The notes beneath the pieces were generated by a model. The model was given only the letters and a program-made list of their open reading frames with translations, ran no database searches and was not told the origin of the DNA. The translations under genes were made by a program, and so were the position numbers. Positions 9,709-19,544 of a stretch of DNA of 64,000 nucleotides are shown here, one piece after another (position 1 is the first letter of the stretch; each line of letters opens with the position of its first letter). The stretch lies in assembly GCF_030733745.1 (NCBI RefSeq), contig NZ_JASHIK010000013.1:1-64000 (forward strand). The letters are read 5' to 3'. Source of the DNA: Stappia sp. MMSF_3263 (lineage in GTDB: Bacteria > Pseudomonadota > Alphaproteobacteria > Rhizobiales > Stappiaceae).

Positions 9709-10781
9709 GCTGCAACCTTTCTGATCCATTGGTCTATGGCGACGGCCGAGATGATCAGCACGCCGATCAGGAGATAGGTCCATTGCGGGTCGGTGCCGAT
9801 CAGGCGCAGGCCGAGCGAGAAGACGCCGACGATGAGCGCGCCGAACAGCATGCCGAGGATCGAGCCGCGTCCGCCGAACAGCGAGATGCCGCCGATCACC
9901 ACGGCCGTGATCGATTCGATGTTGGTGAACTGGCCGGTGGTGGGCGAGACCGAGCCGAGACGGCCGATCATGGCCCAGCCGCCAACGGCGCAGATCAGCC
10001 CGGCCAGCGTGTAGACGGAGATGCGCATGCGCGAGACGCGCACGCCGGCCAGTTCCGCCGCCTCCGGATCGTCGCCGATGGCATAGACATGCCGACCCCA
10101 GGCGGTGTGGTTGAGCACGTAGTTGAGCACGATGACCAGCGCGAACATGGCGATCACGCCATAGGTGAAGACAGCGCCGCCGATGTTGAACTTCTCGCCG
10201 AAGAACTGGAGGATCGGCGCCTGCGCCTCGATGTCCTGGCTGCGGATGGTCTCGTTGGCGGAGAACAGGAAGTTGGTGGCGAGCACGATCTGCCACATGC
10301 CCAGGGTGACGATGAAGGGCGGCAGCCGCATCCAGGCGACGAGCACGCCGTTGATGAAGCCGCACAGCATGCCGCAGGCCAGGCCGCACAGGACCGCGAT
10401 CTCCGGCGGCAGGCCATAGCGGAAGGTGAACTGGCCCATCACCACCGATGACAGGACCATGATCGCGCCGACCGACAGGTCGATGCCGGCGGTGAGGATC
10501 ACCAGCGACTGGGCGCAGCCGACGATGCCGACGATCGCCACCTGCTGCAGGATCAGCGTCAGCGCGAAGGGCGAGAAGAATTTCGAGCCGAGCAGGATGC
10601 CGAACACCGCCAGCGACAGGACCAGCACGATCAGCGGCACGAATTCGGGCCGCGCGTGGAGCCGGTGCTGGATCCTGTCCAGCAGCGAGCGATGGTGGCT
10701 GTCGAAGGTGGCAACCGTCGCGGCACTGCCCGCGAGGTTCTTGTCGAAATCGTCCGCACCGGATGTCTGCGCGTCGCTCAT
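9705..10781 (-). CDS. frcC: Fructose ABC transporter permease
   Basis: Inner-membrane permease of 358 residues, BPD_transp_2 (RbsC/FrcC) family. After a polar N-terminus of about 55 residues there are some eight to ten hydrophobic segments, with ILTAGIDLSVGAIM and the ISLFGGRGS segment typical of sugar permeases of this class. A strong GGAGGAG ribosome site precedes the ATG. The gene lies between frcB and frcA in the classical order. The hairpin in the gap to frcB may set the ratio of FrcB to FrcC. Confidence 0.93.
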   Translation of the reverse strand: MSDAQTSGADDFDKNLAGSAATVATFDSHHRSLLDRIQHRLHARPEFVPLIVLVLSLAVFGILLGSKFFSPFALTLILQQVAIVGIVGCAQSLVILTAGIDLSVGAIMVLSSVVMGQFTFRYGLPPEIAVLCGLACGMLCGFINGVLVAWMRLPPFIVTLGMWQIVLATNFLFSANETIRSQDIEAQAPILQFFGEKFNIGGAVFTYGVIAMFALVIVLNYVLNHTAWGRHVYAIGDDPEAAELAGVRVSRMRISVYTLAGLICAVGGWAMIGRLGSVSPTTGQFTNIESITAVVIGGISLFGGRGSILGMLFGALIVGVFSLGLRLIGTDPQWTYLLIGVLIISAVAIDQWIRKVAA

Positions 10782-10833
10782 GCTCTCCTCCCCGGAAGGG
10801 GGCCTGGTTGGTCCCGGCCCTGCCTGGCGCGAT

Positions 10834-10860
10834 GCGGGGGCGGAGCGTTTCCGCCCCCGC
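10834..10860 (-). terminator. Strong GC hairpin between frcB and frcC
   Basis: A perfect 11-bp inverted repeat (GCGGGGGCGGA and its complement) with a 5-base loop sits in the 122-base gap between frcB and frcC. No U-run follows on the coding strand, so it is more likely a partial attenuator or an mRNA 3'-end stabiliser for frcB, as is common after binding-protein genes, than a full terminator. Confidence 0.65.
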
Positions 10861-10903
10861 GTTGATGGTTGGTTCGGATCGTCATGTCCGACCAGTCAGG
10901 CGA

Positions 10904-11920
10904 TCAGCCCCAGCACTTGTCCGTGCCTTCCTTGGTGTCGATCGAGCTGACGCCCTCGGCCGGCTTGTCGGTGACGAGCGCCACGCCGGTGTCGAAGAAG
11001 TTCTTGCCCGGGGTCGGCTCCGGCTTGGCGCCGCTGTCGGCGAAGGCCTTGATCGCCTCGATGCCGAGCGAGGCCATAAGCAGCGGGTATTGCTGCGAGG
11101 TGGCGCCGATGACGCCCTCGGCGACATTCTTGACGCCCGGGCAACCGCCGTCGACCGAGACGATCAGCACGTCGTTCTCGCGTCCGACCGCCTTCAGCGC
11201 CTCGTAGGCGCCGGCAGCCGCCGGCTCGTTGATCGTGTAGACGACATTGATCGTGGGATCCTTGGTGAGAAGGTTCTCCATCGCCGTGCGGCCGCCTTCC
11301 TCGTTGCCGGACGTGACGTCGTTGCCGACGATGCGCGGATCGTCCTCGTCGCCCCAGCGGGCCGGGTCCTTCACGTCGATGCCGAAGCCGGTCAGGAAGC
11401 CCTGGTCGCGCAGCACGCCGACGGAAGGCTGGCTGACGGCGAGATCGAGCATGGCGATCTTCGCGTCGGCGGCGGCATCGCCAAGCGTTGCCTTCGCCCA
11501 CTGGCCGATCAGTTCGCCGGCCTTGAAGTTGTCGGTGGCGAAGGTTGCATCGGCCGCGTCGATCGGCTCCAGCGGTGTGTCGAGGGCGATCACCAGGATG
11601 CCGGCGTTGCGGGCCTGCTCGACGCTGTCGACGATGGCCTTGGTGTCGGAGGCGGTGATCAGGATGCCCTTGGCGCCGTCGGCGATGCAGGTCTCGATGG
11701 CGGCGACCTGGCTTTCGTGGTCGCCGTCGATCTTGCCGGCATAGGACTTCAGCTCGATCCCGAGCTCCGCTGCCTTGGCCGTGGCGCCTTCCTTCATCTT
11801 GACGAAGAAGGGATTGGTGTCGGTCTTGGTGACGAGGCAGGCGGAAATGTCCGCTGCCATCGCCGGCGCTGCGGCCGTCATCGCGAGCATCGAGCCGGCA
11901 AGCATCAGTTTGCGTAGCAT
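10904..11920 (-). CDS. frcB: Fructose ABC transporter periplasmic binding protein
   Basis: Periplasmic sugar-binding protein of 338 residues (Peripla_BP_4/RbsB-like). A Sec signal peptide covers residues 1-23 with an APAMAA cleavage region. The mature part begins [16 protein letters not shown], matching FrcB-type proteins, and ends with a Cys-containing DKCWG tail. A GGAGGAA ribosome site lies upstream. It captures fructose (and likely related sugars) for FrcC/FrcA. Specificity is inferred from resemblance to FrcB and from the neighbouring fructokinase. Confidence 0.92.
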   Translation of the reverse strand: MLRKLMLAGSMLAMTAAAPAMAADISACLVTKTDTNPFFVKMKEGATAKAAELGIELKSYAGKIDGDHESQVAAIETCIADGAKGILITASDTKAIVDSVEQARNAGILVIALDTPLEPIDAADATFATDNFKAGELIGQWAKATLGDAAADAKIAMLDLAVSQPSVGVLRDQGFLTGFGIDVKDPARWGDEDDPRIVGNDVTSGNEEGGRTAMENLLTKDPTINVVYTINEPAAAGAYEALKAVGRENDVLIVSVDGGCPGVKNVAEGVIGATSQQYPLLMASLGIEAIKAFADSGAKPEPTPGKNFFDTGVALVTDKPAEGVSSIDTKEGTDKCWG

Positions 11921-11983
11921 GTCAGTTCCTCCCAGGGTGTTTTGGCCAAGCTGTTTTCCAGGCCGTGTTGGCCGGCCGGCTCC

Positions 11984-13285
11984 TCATGCCGGGCGGTCAT
12001 CCTGTGCAGGTCCGTTGCCGGCGCGCAGCCTTTCGGGGCCGGTGTCGGTTGCACTTCGCATCGCCTCGTTGGCCGTCAGGATCGCGGCGCGGGGCGAATA
12101 GTTGAAGAAGATCGGCAGGTTGGCGGCGCCTGCCGCGCCCGCGTCCTGGCCGAAGGAGCCGCGCTGCACGCGTGGCGGCCGGCGGGCTTCCGGGGCGGCG
12201 CGTTGAAGCGATTCCCCGAGCGCGGCGAGCAGCCGGTCGGCGAGGCCGCCGTCGATGTCGAAGTCGATGACGACGAGCGGCACGTCGATCAGCGAGATCG
12301 CCGACCAGATGGCCGGCGTCAGCGCGGCGACACAGTCCGCCATCCATTCGTCGACGGCGGGATGGCGCGCCGCGACCGCCTTTTCCAGATCGCCCCGGGT
12401 CTCGGCGCCCAGCCCGTGATGGGCCAGATGCCGTTTCAGCGCCACCATCGAGGCGCGGGTCAGCAGGATGTCGAGTTCGCCGCTGCGCGGCGCCGGGGCC
12501 GAGGCAAGGCGGCTCGGCGGCACCGGGATCATGGCGACGTCGCCGGCATTGCCGTTGACGCCCTTCAGGCAGTCGCCGCCATAGACGAGGCCGCCGCCGA
12601 TGGCCGGTCCCATGAACAGGTAGAGGAAGTCGTCGGCATGCCGTCCGGCGCCGGAGAAAAGCTCGGCGATGGCGGCGGCCGTGCCGTCGTTTTCGGAAAA
12701 GACCGGGAACTCGATCGCCGCTTCCAGCATCTGCTTGAAGTCGATGTCGTCCCACAGGTGGAAATGCTCGCTCGGCAGGCCGAGCTCATGCAGCCAGGAG
12801 CCGAGATTGAAGGGCATTGCGAGGCCGACGCCGGCGATGCGGATACGCTCTTCCGGGGCGATCAGCTTCAGCAGGCTGGCGATGTCGCGCGAGACGATCT
12901 CGACGGCGCGCTCGGGCGAGGGCAGGAAACGGTCGTGCGACTGGCGGCCGATGATGCGGCCCGAAAAATCGGCGATCACCGTCTCGATCGAGGTGCGGTC
13001 GAGACGCACGCCGAAGCCGTAGGCCCCGGTCGGGGCGAGCCGCAGCATGGTCGCCGGCTGGCCGCGCCCGCCAAGGTGGCGCTTGCCCAGCGTCTCGATC
13101 AGGCCGAGGGCGCTAAGGTCCTGAATTATTCCGCCGATCGCCGCATTGGTAAGTTGGGCGAGGCGGGCAAGGTCCGCCTTCGAGGCCTCGCCGACACGGC
13201 GCAACACCTGCAGCACGATGCGCTCGTTGTAGCGGCGCAACTGCACGGAATTCGAGCCTTGTCCGACAAGCGGGCGTCTGGCCAC
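11984..13285 (-). CDS. frcR: ROK-family transcriptional repressor of the frc operon
   Basis: DNA-binding sugar-sensing regulator of 433 residues. The N-terminal winged helix (about residues 12-75) contains NERIVLQVLRRVGEASKADLARL, and a ROK domain follows (about 85-400) with an ATP/sugar-fold segment SENDGTAAAIAELF and GGGLVYGGDCLKG. It starts with GTG preceded by GGAGGAAC. It is the first gene of the frc block and lies 63 bases from frcB on the same strand, as frcR does in Sinorhizobium. It probably represses frcBCAK until fructose or its phosphate binds. Confidence 0.88.
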   Translation of the reverse strand: MARRPLVGQGSNSVQLRRYNERIVLQVLRRVGEASKADLARLAQLTNAAIGGIIQDLSALGLIETLGKRHLGGRGQPATMLRLAPTGAYGFGVRLDRTSIETVIADFSGRIIGRQSHDRFLPSPERAVEIVSRDIASLLKLIAPEERIRIAGVGLAMPFNLGSWLHELGLPSEHFHLWDDIDFKQMLEAAIEFPVFSENDGTAAAIAELFSGAGRHADDFLYLFMGPAIGGGLVYGGDCLKGVNGNAGDVAMIPVPPSRLASAPAPRSGELDILLTRASMVALKRHLAHHGLGAETRGDLEKAVAARHPAVDEWMADCVAALTPAIWSAISLIDVPLVVIDFDIDGGLADRLLAALGESLQRAAPEARRPPRVQRGSFGQDAGAAGAANLPIFFNYSPRAAILTANEAMRSATDTGPERLRAGNGPAQDDRPA

Positions 13286-13560
13286 CGCCTTGTTCCTCCC
13301 ACGGAAGAGACGTTACGTCAGAATAGCCGGAAAAGGGCCTTCCCGACCATTCGCATTTATTTCTTTTAGTTGATTTATAAAATCTCTGATGGTGGCGACC
13401 TGTCAACTGAAATCGTTTTTGCACTGCGCAATTGCCCACCTGCCCGGGCAGGCTGGCGCGGGCCCGCTCGCCTGTGCCATGGTCCCGGTCAACACCGTCA
13501 TGCCCGTATCGGCCCCGTATCGACTGTTCCGCCGTGCGGTTGCATCCGAGGAGACCTCCC

Positions 13561-15279
13561 ATGCCGAACACCCTGGCAAAGCAAGCCTTCCTTGATCGTG
13601 CGATTGCCGCGGGGCGGGGCGAGGTGCCGGCCGACCTGGTGATCCGCAACGCCCTGCTGTTCTCGGTGATCGACGGGTCCGAGACCGAGACCGACATCGC
13701 AATCGTCGGCGAGCGGATCGTCGGCACGCATGGCGCCTATCGCGGCGATCGGGAGATCGATGCCGGCGGCCGGCATGCGGTGCCGGGCTTCATCGATACC
13801 CATCTGCATGTGGAATCCTCTCTCGTCACGCCGCTGGAATTCGACCGCTGCGTGCTGCCGCATGGCGTGACGACGGCAATCTGCGACCCGCACGAGATCG
13901 CCAATGTGCTGGGCGTCGAGGGCATCCGCTATTTCCTCGATGCGGCGGAGCGGACGCTCATGGACCTGCGCGTCAATCTCTCCTCCTGCGTGCCGGCAAC
14001 GGTCTTCGAGACCGCCGGCGCGCGGCTGGAGATCGACGACCTCGCGCCCTTGCGCGACCACCGCGCGGTGATCGGGCTTGCCGAGTTCATGAATTTTCCC
14101 GGCGTGCTGGCCCGGGATCCTGCGGTTCTGGCAAAGCTCGCCGCGTTCCAGGACGGACACATCGACGGGCATGCGCCGCTGCTCTCCGGGCTCGACCTCA
14201 ACGGCTATCTCGCCGCCCGCATCCGCACCGACCACGAGGCGACGAGCGCTTCGGAGGCGCGCGAGAAGCTCGCCAAGGGCATGACCATCCTGATCCGCGA
14301 GGGCTCCGTGTCGAAGGACCTGGAGGCGCTGGCCGAGGTCCTGACGCCGGACACGGCCTCCTTCGTGTGCCTGTGCACCGATGACCGCAACCCGCTCGAT
14401 ATTGCCGAGGAAGGCCATCTCGACAGCATGATCCGCCGGCTGATCGCGAAGGGCGCGCGTCCCTGCGATGCCTACCGCGCGGCAAGCTGGTCGGCGGCGA
14501 CCGCCTTCGGCCTGCGCGACCGGGGGCTGGTGGCGCCGGGCTGGCGCGCCGACATCGTGCTGCTCGACGATCTCGAGGATTGCCGGGTCCATTCGGTGGT
14601 CGCCGCCGGACGGCCGGTCGATGCCGGGCTCTTCGCCGCGCGTCCCCCGCTGGCGCCGGTCGGGCTGGAGAGCGTCCATCTGCGCAAGATGAGCCCGGAG
14701 GATTTCCGCATCGCGGGCGACGGCGCCAACGCGCGCGAGGTGATCGGCGTCGTGCCGGGACGCATCATCACCGAGCGGCTGACCCGCTCGCTTGCCGTGT
14801 CGGAGGGTTTCGTGCCGGCCGATCCGGCGCAGGACGTCGCCAAGGTGGCGGTGGTCGAGCGGCACGGCCGCAACGGCAATATCGGCCGGGCCTTCGTCTC
14901 CGGCTTCGGCCTGACGCGCGGGGCCATCGCCTCCTCGGTCGGCCATGACAGCCACAATGTCTGCGTCGTGGGCGCGGACGACCTCTCGATGGCGAGCGCG
15001 GTCAACCGCATCGCCGCGCTGCAGGGCGGCTTCGTCGTGGCCGACGGCGAGCGGATCGTCGCAGAACTCGCCCTGCCGGTCGCCGGCCTGATGAGCCTCG
15101 AGCCCTTCGAGGCGGTCCGTCACGCGCTGGAGGCGCTGCGCCGTGCCGCCCGGGACCTCGGGTGCACCCTGCCTGAGCCCTTCCTGCAGGTTGCGTTCCT
15201 GCCCCTGCCGGTCATTCCCCATCTGAAGATCACCGACATGGGCCTCTTCGATGTCGACAGCTTTTCGCTCGTCGAATGA
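13561..15279 (+). CDS. ade: Adenine deaminase
   Basis: Metal-dependent amidohydrolase converting adenine to hypoxanthine and ammonia in purine salvage. The 572-residue length fits Ade. Motifs: [12 protein letters not shown] with the metal ligands H81 and H83, [11 protein letters not shown], and [15 protein letters not shown]; the C-terminal [13 protein letters not shown] segment is typical of microbial adenine deaminases. I start at 13561 because GAGGAGACC lies directly upstream and the conserved N-terminus begins here. It is divergent from frcR, with 275 bases between them, and followed by an acyl-CoA ligase on the same strand. Confidence 0.95.
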   Translation: MPNTLAKQAFLDRAIAAGRGEVPADLVIRNALLFSVIDGSETETDIAIVGERIVGTHGAYRGDREIDAGGRHAVPGFIDTHLHVESSLVTPLEFDRCVLPHGVTTAICDPHEIANVLGVEGIRYFLDAAERTLMDLRVNLSSCVPATVFETAGARLEIDDLAPLRDHRAVIGLAEFMNFPGVLARDPAVLAKLAAFQDGHIDGHAPLLSGLDLNGYLAARIRTDHEATSASEAREKLAKGMTILIREGSVSKDLEALAEVLTPDTASFVCLCTDDRNPLDIAEEGHLDSMIRRLIAKGARPCDAYRAASWSAATAFGLRDRGLVAPGWRADIVLLDDLEDCRVHSVVAAGRPVDAGLFAARPPLAPVGLESVHLRKMSPEDFRIAGDGANAREVIGVVPGRIITERLTRSLAVSEGFVPADPAQDVAKVAVVERHGRNGNIGRAFVSGFGLTRGAIASSVGHDSHNVCVVGADDLSMASAVNRIAALQGGFVVADGERIVAELALPVAGLMSLEPFEAVRHALEALRRAARDLGCTLPEPFLQVAFLPLPVIPHLKITDMGLFDVDSFSLVE

Positions 15280-15481
15280 AGGACATGCGCGGATGGCGAC
15301 GATTTGCGCGAAGCCGTGCTATTCTGGCTGGCGCGGTCATGCGGCAAGGGGGCTGTCGTCATTTAACGTTGACGTAAAGGGAAGCTTGATCCATGTTTTG
15401 CCGGCGCCGCGCAAGCCGGCGCTGCCGCCTGCGGGGGAGGAGGCGGCGAGACCAAGAACATCCGGTCCGGGAGGAACCACC

Positions 15482-17137
15482 TTGAGCGAACCCCAGGTTT
15501 GGCTTGCCGCTTTTCGTCCGCAGCCCATCCACACCTATCTCGACGACACGGTGCGCCAGTTCGGCCACCGTCCGGCGATCGACTTTCTCGGCAAGGGCTG
15601 GACCTATGCCGAGCTTGGCGCGCTGGTCGACAAGGCCGCCGCCGGCCTGCAGGCGATGGGGGTCGTCAAGGGCGAGAAGGTCGGCCTGTGCCTGCCCAAC
15701 ACGCCCTATTACACGATCTTCTACTTCGCCGTGCTGAAGATCGGCGGCGTCATCGTCAACTTCAATCCGCTCTATGTGGAGCGCGAACTGTCGTTCCAGG
15801 CGCGAGATTCCGGCGCGCGGATCATGGTGACCCTCGACCTCAGGATCATCTACGACAAGGTCGAGGCGGTTCGCCGCGAGGGCACGCTCGACAAGATCAT
15901 CGTCTGCCCGATGGCCGACATCCTGCCGCAGCCCAAGAAGCTCCTGTTCACCCTGTTCAAGGGACGCGAGCGGGCGCGGATCCCGGATGACGCCGCCCAT
16001 CCCCGCTACGGCGAGGTGATCGGCCACGGCGGCGCGCCGCGGGTCGCGGACATCAATCCCGACACGGACATTGCCGTGCTGCAATATACCGGCGGCACCA
16101 CGGGCGTTCCCAAGGGGGCGATGCTCACCCATACCAATCTGGCCGCCAATCTGGAGCAGATGCGCACGCTGTTCTCCGCCGCCCGCCCGGGCGAGGAGAA
16201 GAAGCTCTGCGTGCTGCCCTTCTTCCACGTCTTCGCGATGACGGTGGCGCAGAACCTCTCGGTCGCCATCGGCGCGGAAATGGTGCTGATGCCGCGTTTC
16301 GAGCTGAAGATGCTGCTCGACACGATCCAGCGCAAGAAGGTCACGCTCTTCCCCGGCGTGCCGACGATCTACACGGCGATCAACAATGCCGAGATCACCA
16401 AGAACTACGATCTGACCAGCATCCGCCTGTGCTTCTCCGGCGGCGCGCCGTTGCCGGTGGAGGTCAAGGAGGAGTTCGAGCGGCGGACCGGCTGCCTGCT
16501 GGTGGAAGGTTACGGGCTGACCGAATCCTCGCCCGTGGTCACCGGCAACCCGCTCAACGAGAACCGCCGGTCGGGCTCCATCGGCCTTGCCCTTCCCGGC
16601 ACCTCGCTGGAGTTCCACGACATCGAGGAGCCCGGCAAGCTGATGCCGGACGGCGAGAAGGGCGAGCTCGTGGTGCGCGGTCCGCAAGTCATGATGGGCT
16701 ACTACAACCGGCCCGAGGAGACCGCGCGCACCATCCGCAACGGGGCGCTCCACACCGGCGATGTCGGCTATCGCGACAAGGACGGCTTCGTCTACCTTGT
16801 CGACCGGATCAAGGACCTGATCCTGTGCTCGGGCTACAACGTCTATCCGCGGGTGATCGAGGAGGCGATCTATCAGCATCCCAGTGTCGAGGAGACGATC
16901 GTCATCGCCATTCCCGACGCCTATCGGGGGCAGGCGCCGAAAGCCTTCGTCAAGCTGCGGACCGGCAAGAGCCTGAGTGCGGAGGACCTGCGCACCTTCC
17001 TGAAGGACCATCTTTCGCCAATCGAGTTGCCCCAGGAGGTGGAGTTCCGCGACAGCCTGCCGAAAACCATGGTCGGCAAGCTTTCGAAGAAGGAACTGGT
17101 CGAGGAGGAGAGCGCGAAACGCGCGCAAGAGGCCTGA
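15482..17137 (+). CDS. Long-chain acyl-CoA ligase (AMP-forming), FadD-like
   Basis: Adenylate-forming enzyme that would activate fatty acids to acyl-CoA. Starting at the TTG at 15482 gives 551 residues; a GGGAGGAACC site sits at ideal distance, whereas the upstream ATG at 15251 lies inside ade and adds unlike sequence. The AMP-binding P-loop is YTGGTTGVPKG (from 202), the adenylate motif is YGLTES (from 344), and the C-terminal TGDVGYRDKDGF and DRIKDLILCSGYNVYP segments carry the usual hinge and nucleotide-binding residues. The final KLSKKELVEEE contains the expected catalytic lysine region. Chain-length specificity cannot be read from sequence. Confidence 0.9.
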   Translation: MSEPQVWLAAFRPQPIHTYLDDTVRQFGHRPAIDFLGKGWTYAELGALVDKAAAGLQAMGVVKGEKVGLCLPNTPYYTIFYFAVLKIGGVIVNFNPLYVERELSFQARDSGARIMVTLDLRIIYDKVEAVRREGTLDKIIVCPMADILPQPKKLLFTLFKGRERARIPDDAAHPRYGEVIGHGGAPRVADINPDTDIAVLQYTGGTTGVPKGAMLTHTNLAANLEQMRTLFSAARPGEEKKLCVLPFFHVFAMTVAQNLSVAIGAEMVLMPRFELKMLLDTIQRKKVTLFPGVPTIYTAINNAEITKNYDLTSIRLCFSGGAPLPVEVKEEFERRTGCLLVEGYGLTESSPVVTGNPLNENRRSGSIGLALPGTSLEFHDIEEPGKLMPDGEKGELVVRGPQVMMGYYNRPEETARTIRNGALHTGDVGYRDKDGFVYLVDRIKDLILCSGYNVYPRVIEEAIYQHPSVEETIVIAIPDAYRGQAPKAFVKLRTGKSLSAEDLRTFLKDHLSPIELPQEVEFRDSLPKTMVGKLSKKELVEEESAKRAQEA

Positions 17138-17147
17138 CCTTGGGCAT

Positions 17148-17164
17148 CGTCCCCCAGGGGGACG
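17148..17164 (+). terminator. Hairpin after the acyl-CoA ligase gene
   Basis: CGTCCCC-CAG-GGGGACG forms a tight 7-bp stem eleven bases after the ligase stop. The downstream sequence is not T-rich, so intrinsic termination would be weak. Confidence 0.4.
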
Positions 17165-17265
17165 GATGACGCGTCGCGCTTGAAGTGCGGGCGGCGGCTT
17201 GGCATTGTCGGATGCACGTTTTATTTCGCCGCAACAAGCTGCCCGCAAACAGGATTCCCGGCACG

Positions 17266-18135
17266 ATGACGGCCGAACCGCCGACCTATCTGACGACCAA
17301 GGAAATGGCGGACCTGCTCCGCGTCAAGGAGCGCAAGATCTATGACCTTGCTGCTGCCGGGGAGATTCCGCACAGCCGCGCCACCGGCAAGCTGCTGTTC
17401 CCGCGCGAGGTGGTGCTGGCCTGGATCGAGAATGCCAGCGATGCGCCCGGCCACGAGGCCGCGCGCCCGCAGGTGGTTCTGGGGAGCCACGATCCGCTGC
17501 TGGAATGGGCCTTGCGCGAATCCGGGTCGGGCCTCGCCACGTTCTTCGACGGCAGTCTCGACGGGCTCGACCGGTTCGACCGGCTGGAAGGGATCGCCGC
17601 CGGCCTGCACGTGGTCGAGGACGAGGGCTGGAACAGGGAGCTGATTGCCCGGCGTTTCCGCTTCCGTCCCGTCGTCCTGGTCGAATGGGCCTGGCGCAGC
17701 CGCGGCATCATCGTGCCGCCGGGCAATCCCGCCTCGATCTCGGCCCTCCAGGATCTTGCCGGCAAGAGGATCGTGCGTCGGCAGGCTCAGGCCGGCGGGC
17801 AATTGCTGCTGGAGCGGCTTTTCGGCGAGGCGGGCCTTGCCGTGCCGCAGGGCGGCCCTGTTGCGCGCGACGAACGCGAGGCCGCACTCGCCGTGCTCGA
17901 CGGCAGCGCCGATGCCGCCTTCGGCCTTGCCGCCTCCGCTCGCCAGTTCAAGCTGGATTTCGTGCCCGTGTGCGAAGAACGGTTCGATCTGCTCGTTGCC
18001 CGGCGCGAGTGGTTCGAGGCGCCGTTCCAGGCGCTGGTCGCCTTCACCCGCTCCCCGGCTTTTGCCGCCATGGCCGCCTCGCTTGGCGGCTATCGGGTGG
18101 ACGGGATCCTGACCCCGCAGTTCAACGGCAGCTGA
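17266..18135 (+). CDS. One-component regulator: excisionase-type HTH plus PBP-like ligand domain
   Basis: A 289-residue protein in two parts. Residues about 5-53 form a MerR/excisionase-type helix-turn-helix (TYLTTKEMADLLRVKERKIY, then a basic wing ending FPREVVLAWIE). Residues about 65-280 resemble a periplasmic-binding-protein fold of the PBP_like (PF12727) type, seen fused to such HTH domains in cytoplasmic sensors related to molybdate or tungstate uptake. There is no signal peptide. Start choice is uncertain: in-frame GTG 17185 and ATG 17212 also exist, but the HTH begins right after 17266. No transporter is adjacent; an orphan molybdenum hydroxylase lies 1.7 kb away. Ligand is unknown. 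Confidence 0.8.
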   Translation: MTAEPPTYLTTKEMADLLRVKERKIYDLAAAGEIPHSRATGKLLFPREVVLAWIENASDAPGHEAARPQVVLGSHDPLLEWALRESGSGLATFFDGSLDGLDRFDRLEGIAAGLHVVEDEGWNRELIARRFRFRPVVLVEWAWRSRGIIVPPGNPASISALQDLAGKRIVRRQAQAGGQLLLERLFGEAGLAVPQGGPVARDEREAALAVLDGSADAAFGLAASARQFKLDFVPVCEERFDLLVARREWFEAPFQALVAFTRSPAFAAMAASLGGYRVDGILTPQFNGS

Positions 18136-18165
18136 GGTCGCCCCCACCCCCCCCGGGGGCTGCGC

Positions 18166-19191
18166 CTATGGCGGGTCGGCACGTACGCCGCTGCGTGCCG
18201 TGACCTGGCGCCCGAGCCGGTTCTCGCGCCACACCGTGTAGAGCGCGCCGGCCACGATCAGTGCGGCGCCCGCATAGGTCGCCAGTGCCGGCAGGTCGCC
18301 GAAGACCAGGAAGCCGATCACCGTCGCATAGAGAAGCCTTGCATAGTCGAGCGCTGCCAGGGCAGAGGCCTCGCCGGCGCGGAAGGCGCGGATGTTGCAC
18401 ATCTGCCCGGCCCAGGACACCAGCCCGACGACCATCAGAAGGCCCCATTCGGCAAGGGTCGGCGTCACCCAGTAATAGAGCGCGATGGGCAGCATGATCA
18501 GGCCGACAAAGACCGCCTGATAGGTGAGGATCGTCACAGGCCTCTCCACCTGGGACAGCTTGCGGATGATGATCATGACGACGGCCGCCGCCGCCGCGCC
18601 TCCAACCGCCATCGCCGCGTAGATGTTGAAGCCGCTGTCGCCGCCCGGCTGGAGGATGACGATCACGCCGAGAAAACCGACCGCCGTTGCCGTCCAGCGA
18701 TGCCTGCCGACGGTCTCGCCGAGAAACAGGATCGCGAAGATCGTCAGGAAAAACGTCTTGGAAAAGCCGATCGCGGTGGCGTCGGCAAGCGGCAGGTGGA
18801 CGACGGCGGTGAAGCCGGTGAGCATCGCCACCGAGGCGCAGCTCACCCGGATGACATGCAGGTGGGGCCGGCTGGTCTTCAGCGATCCCGGCAGGCCGTA
18901 GATGATCGTCGGGGCGACGATCGTCGCCATCACCATCTGCCGGATGAAGATGATCTCGGCGACGTGAAGCCGTTCGCCGAGCAGCTTGATCAGGGTCACC
19001 ATGAAGGTGAAGAACAGGCCGGCAACCAGCATCCAGAGAATGCCGCGCACATTGCCGGGCAGAAGCGAGAGCCGGTCGCCGGCATCGCGGTAGCGGTCCG
19101 CCAGCCCGTGTCGCCCCGAAGGCCTTGCGGCAGGCGCCTGTCTCCTCTTGCCGTTGTCGCCGGGGTCGGGGCGCTCTTGGTTTGCGGACAT
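18166..19191 (-). CDS. EamA/DMT-family exporter
   Basis: Inner-membrane carrier of 341 residues with a polar 45-residue N-terminus and about ten hydrophobic segments arranged as two EamA repeats (roughly 48-180 and 195-322). The first repeat holds GVIVILQPGGDSG at its end, a usual EamA hallmark, and the second has RAFRAGEASALAALDYARLL. Substrate is unknown; many such proteins export amino acids or metabolites. It converges on the HTH/PBP-like gene. A 270-bp repeat lies 83 bases upstream of its start. A second, related EamA protein is encoded at 22301. Confidence 0.88.
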   Translation of the reverse strand: MSANQERPDPGDNGKRRQAPAARPSGRHGLADRYRDAGDRLSLLPGNVRGILWMLVAGLFFTFMVTLIKLLGERLHVAEIIFIRQMVMATIVAPTIIYGLPGSLKTSRPHLHVIRVSCASVAMLTGFTAVVHLPLADATAIGFSKTFFLTIFAILFLGETVGRHRWTATAVGFLGVIVILQPGGDSGFNIYAAMAVGGAAAAAVVMIIIRKLSQVERPVTILTYQAVFVGLIMLPIALYYWVTPTLAEWGLLMVVGLVSWAGQMCNIRAFRAGEASALAALDYARLLYATVIGFLVFGDLPALATYAGAALIVAGALYTVWRENRLGRQVTARSGVRADPP

Positions 19192-19274
19192 GGGCGGGCC
19201 GATCCGTGCCGGTGCGATGGGAGGCGGGGTTGAACCCGTCGAGGCGAGGCGGCAAGCATAGCGCGCCTCGCGGG

Positions 19275-19544
19275 CTAGGGGCAGGGCCCATTGAATTGGC
19301 GGACATGGTCGGAGCGAATTTGTGCGGATGCGAGAAGCAAGACCGCAGGAAGGCTGAAGCCTTTCAAGGTCTTGCGACGCTGACGCCCGTGCAAATTCGC
19401 CCGATCCGAAGGACGTCCGATCTGACGGCGATCAGCGGCGTCAAAGCTCTCGACCGGGGCGCCAACCCCGCTCTTCGAGCTTTTCCTGGCATCTCTTGTC
19501 ATATCGAACGCCATTTTCGTCAATTTAACGGGTCCTGACCCTAG
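19275..19544. repeat. 270-bp palindrome-ended repeat, copy A (MITE-like, structured)
   Basis: This fills nearly half of the 606-bp gap between the EamA gene and the CoxL-like gene. The ends are imperfect inverted repeats: left CTAGGGGCAGGGCCCATT, right (reverse complement) CTAGGGTCAGGACCCGTT, continuing for about 33 bp with about 25 matches. Inside are a nested hairpin (GCAAGACC 19337-19344 pairing with GGTCTTGC 19368-19375, and AAGGCT/AGCCTT inside it) and a CGGGG/CCCCG hairpin at 19455-19470. A second copy of identical length lies at 53201-53470. No convincing coding frame was seen in it; the rest of the intergenic region shows no gene. Confidence 0.8.
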
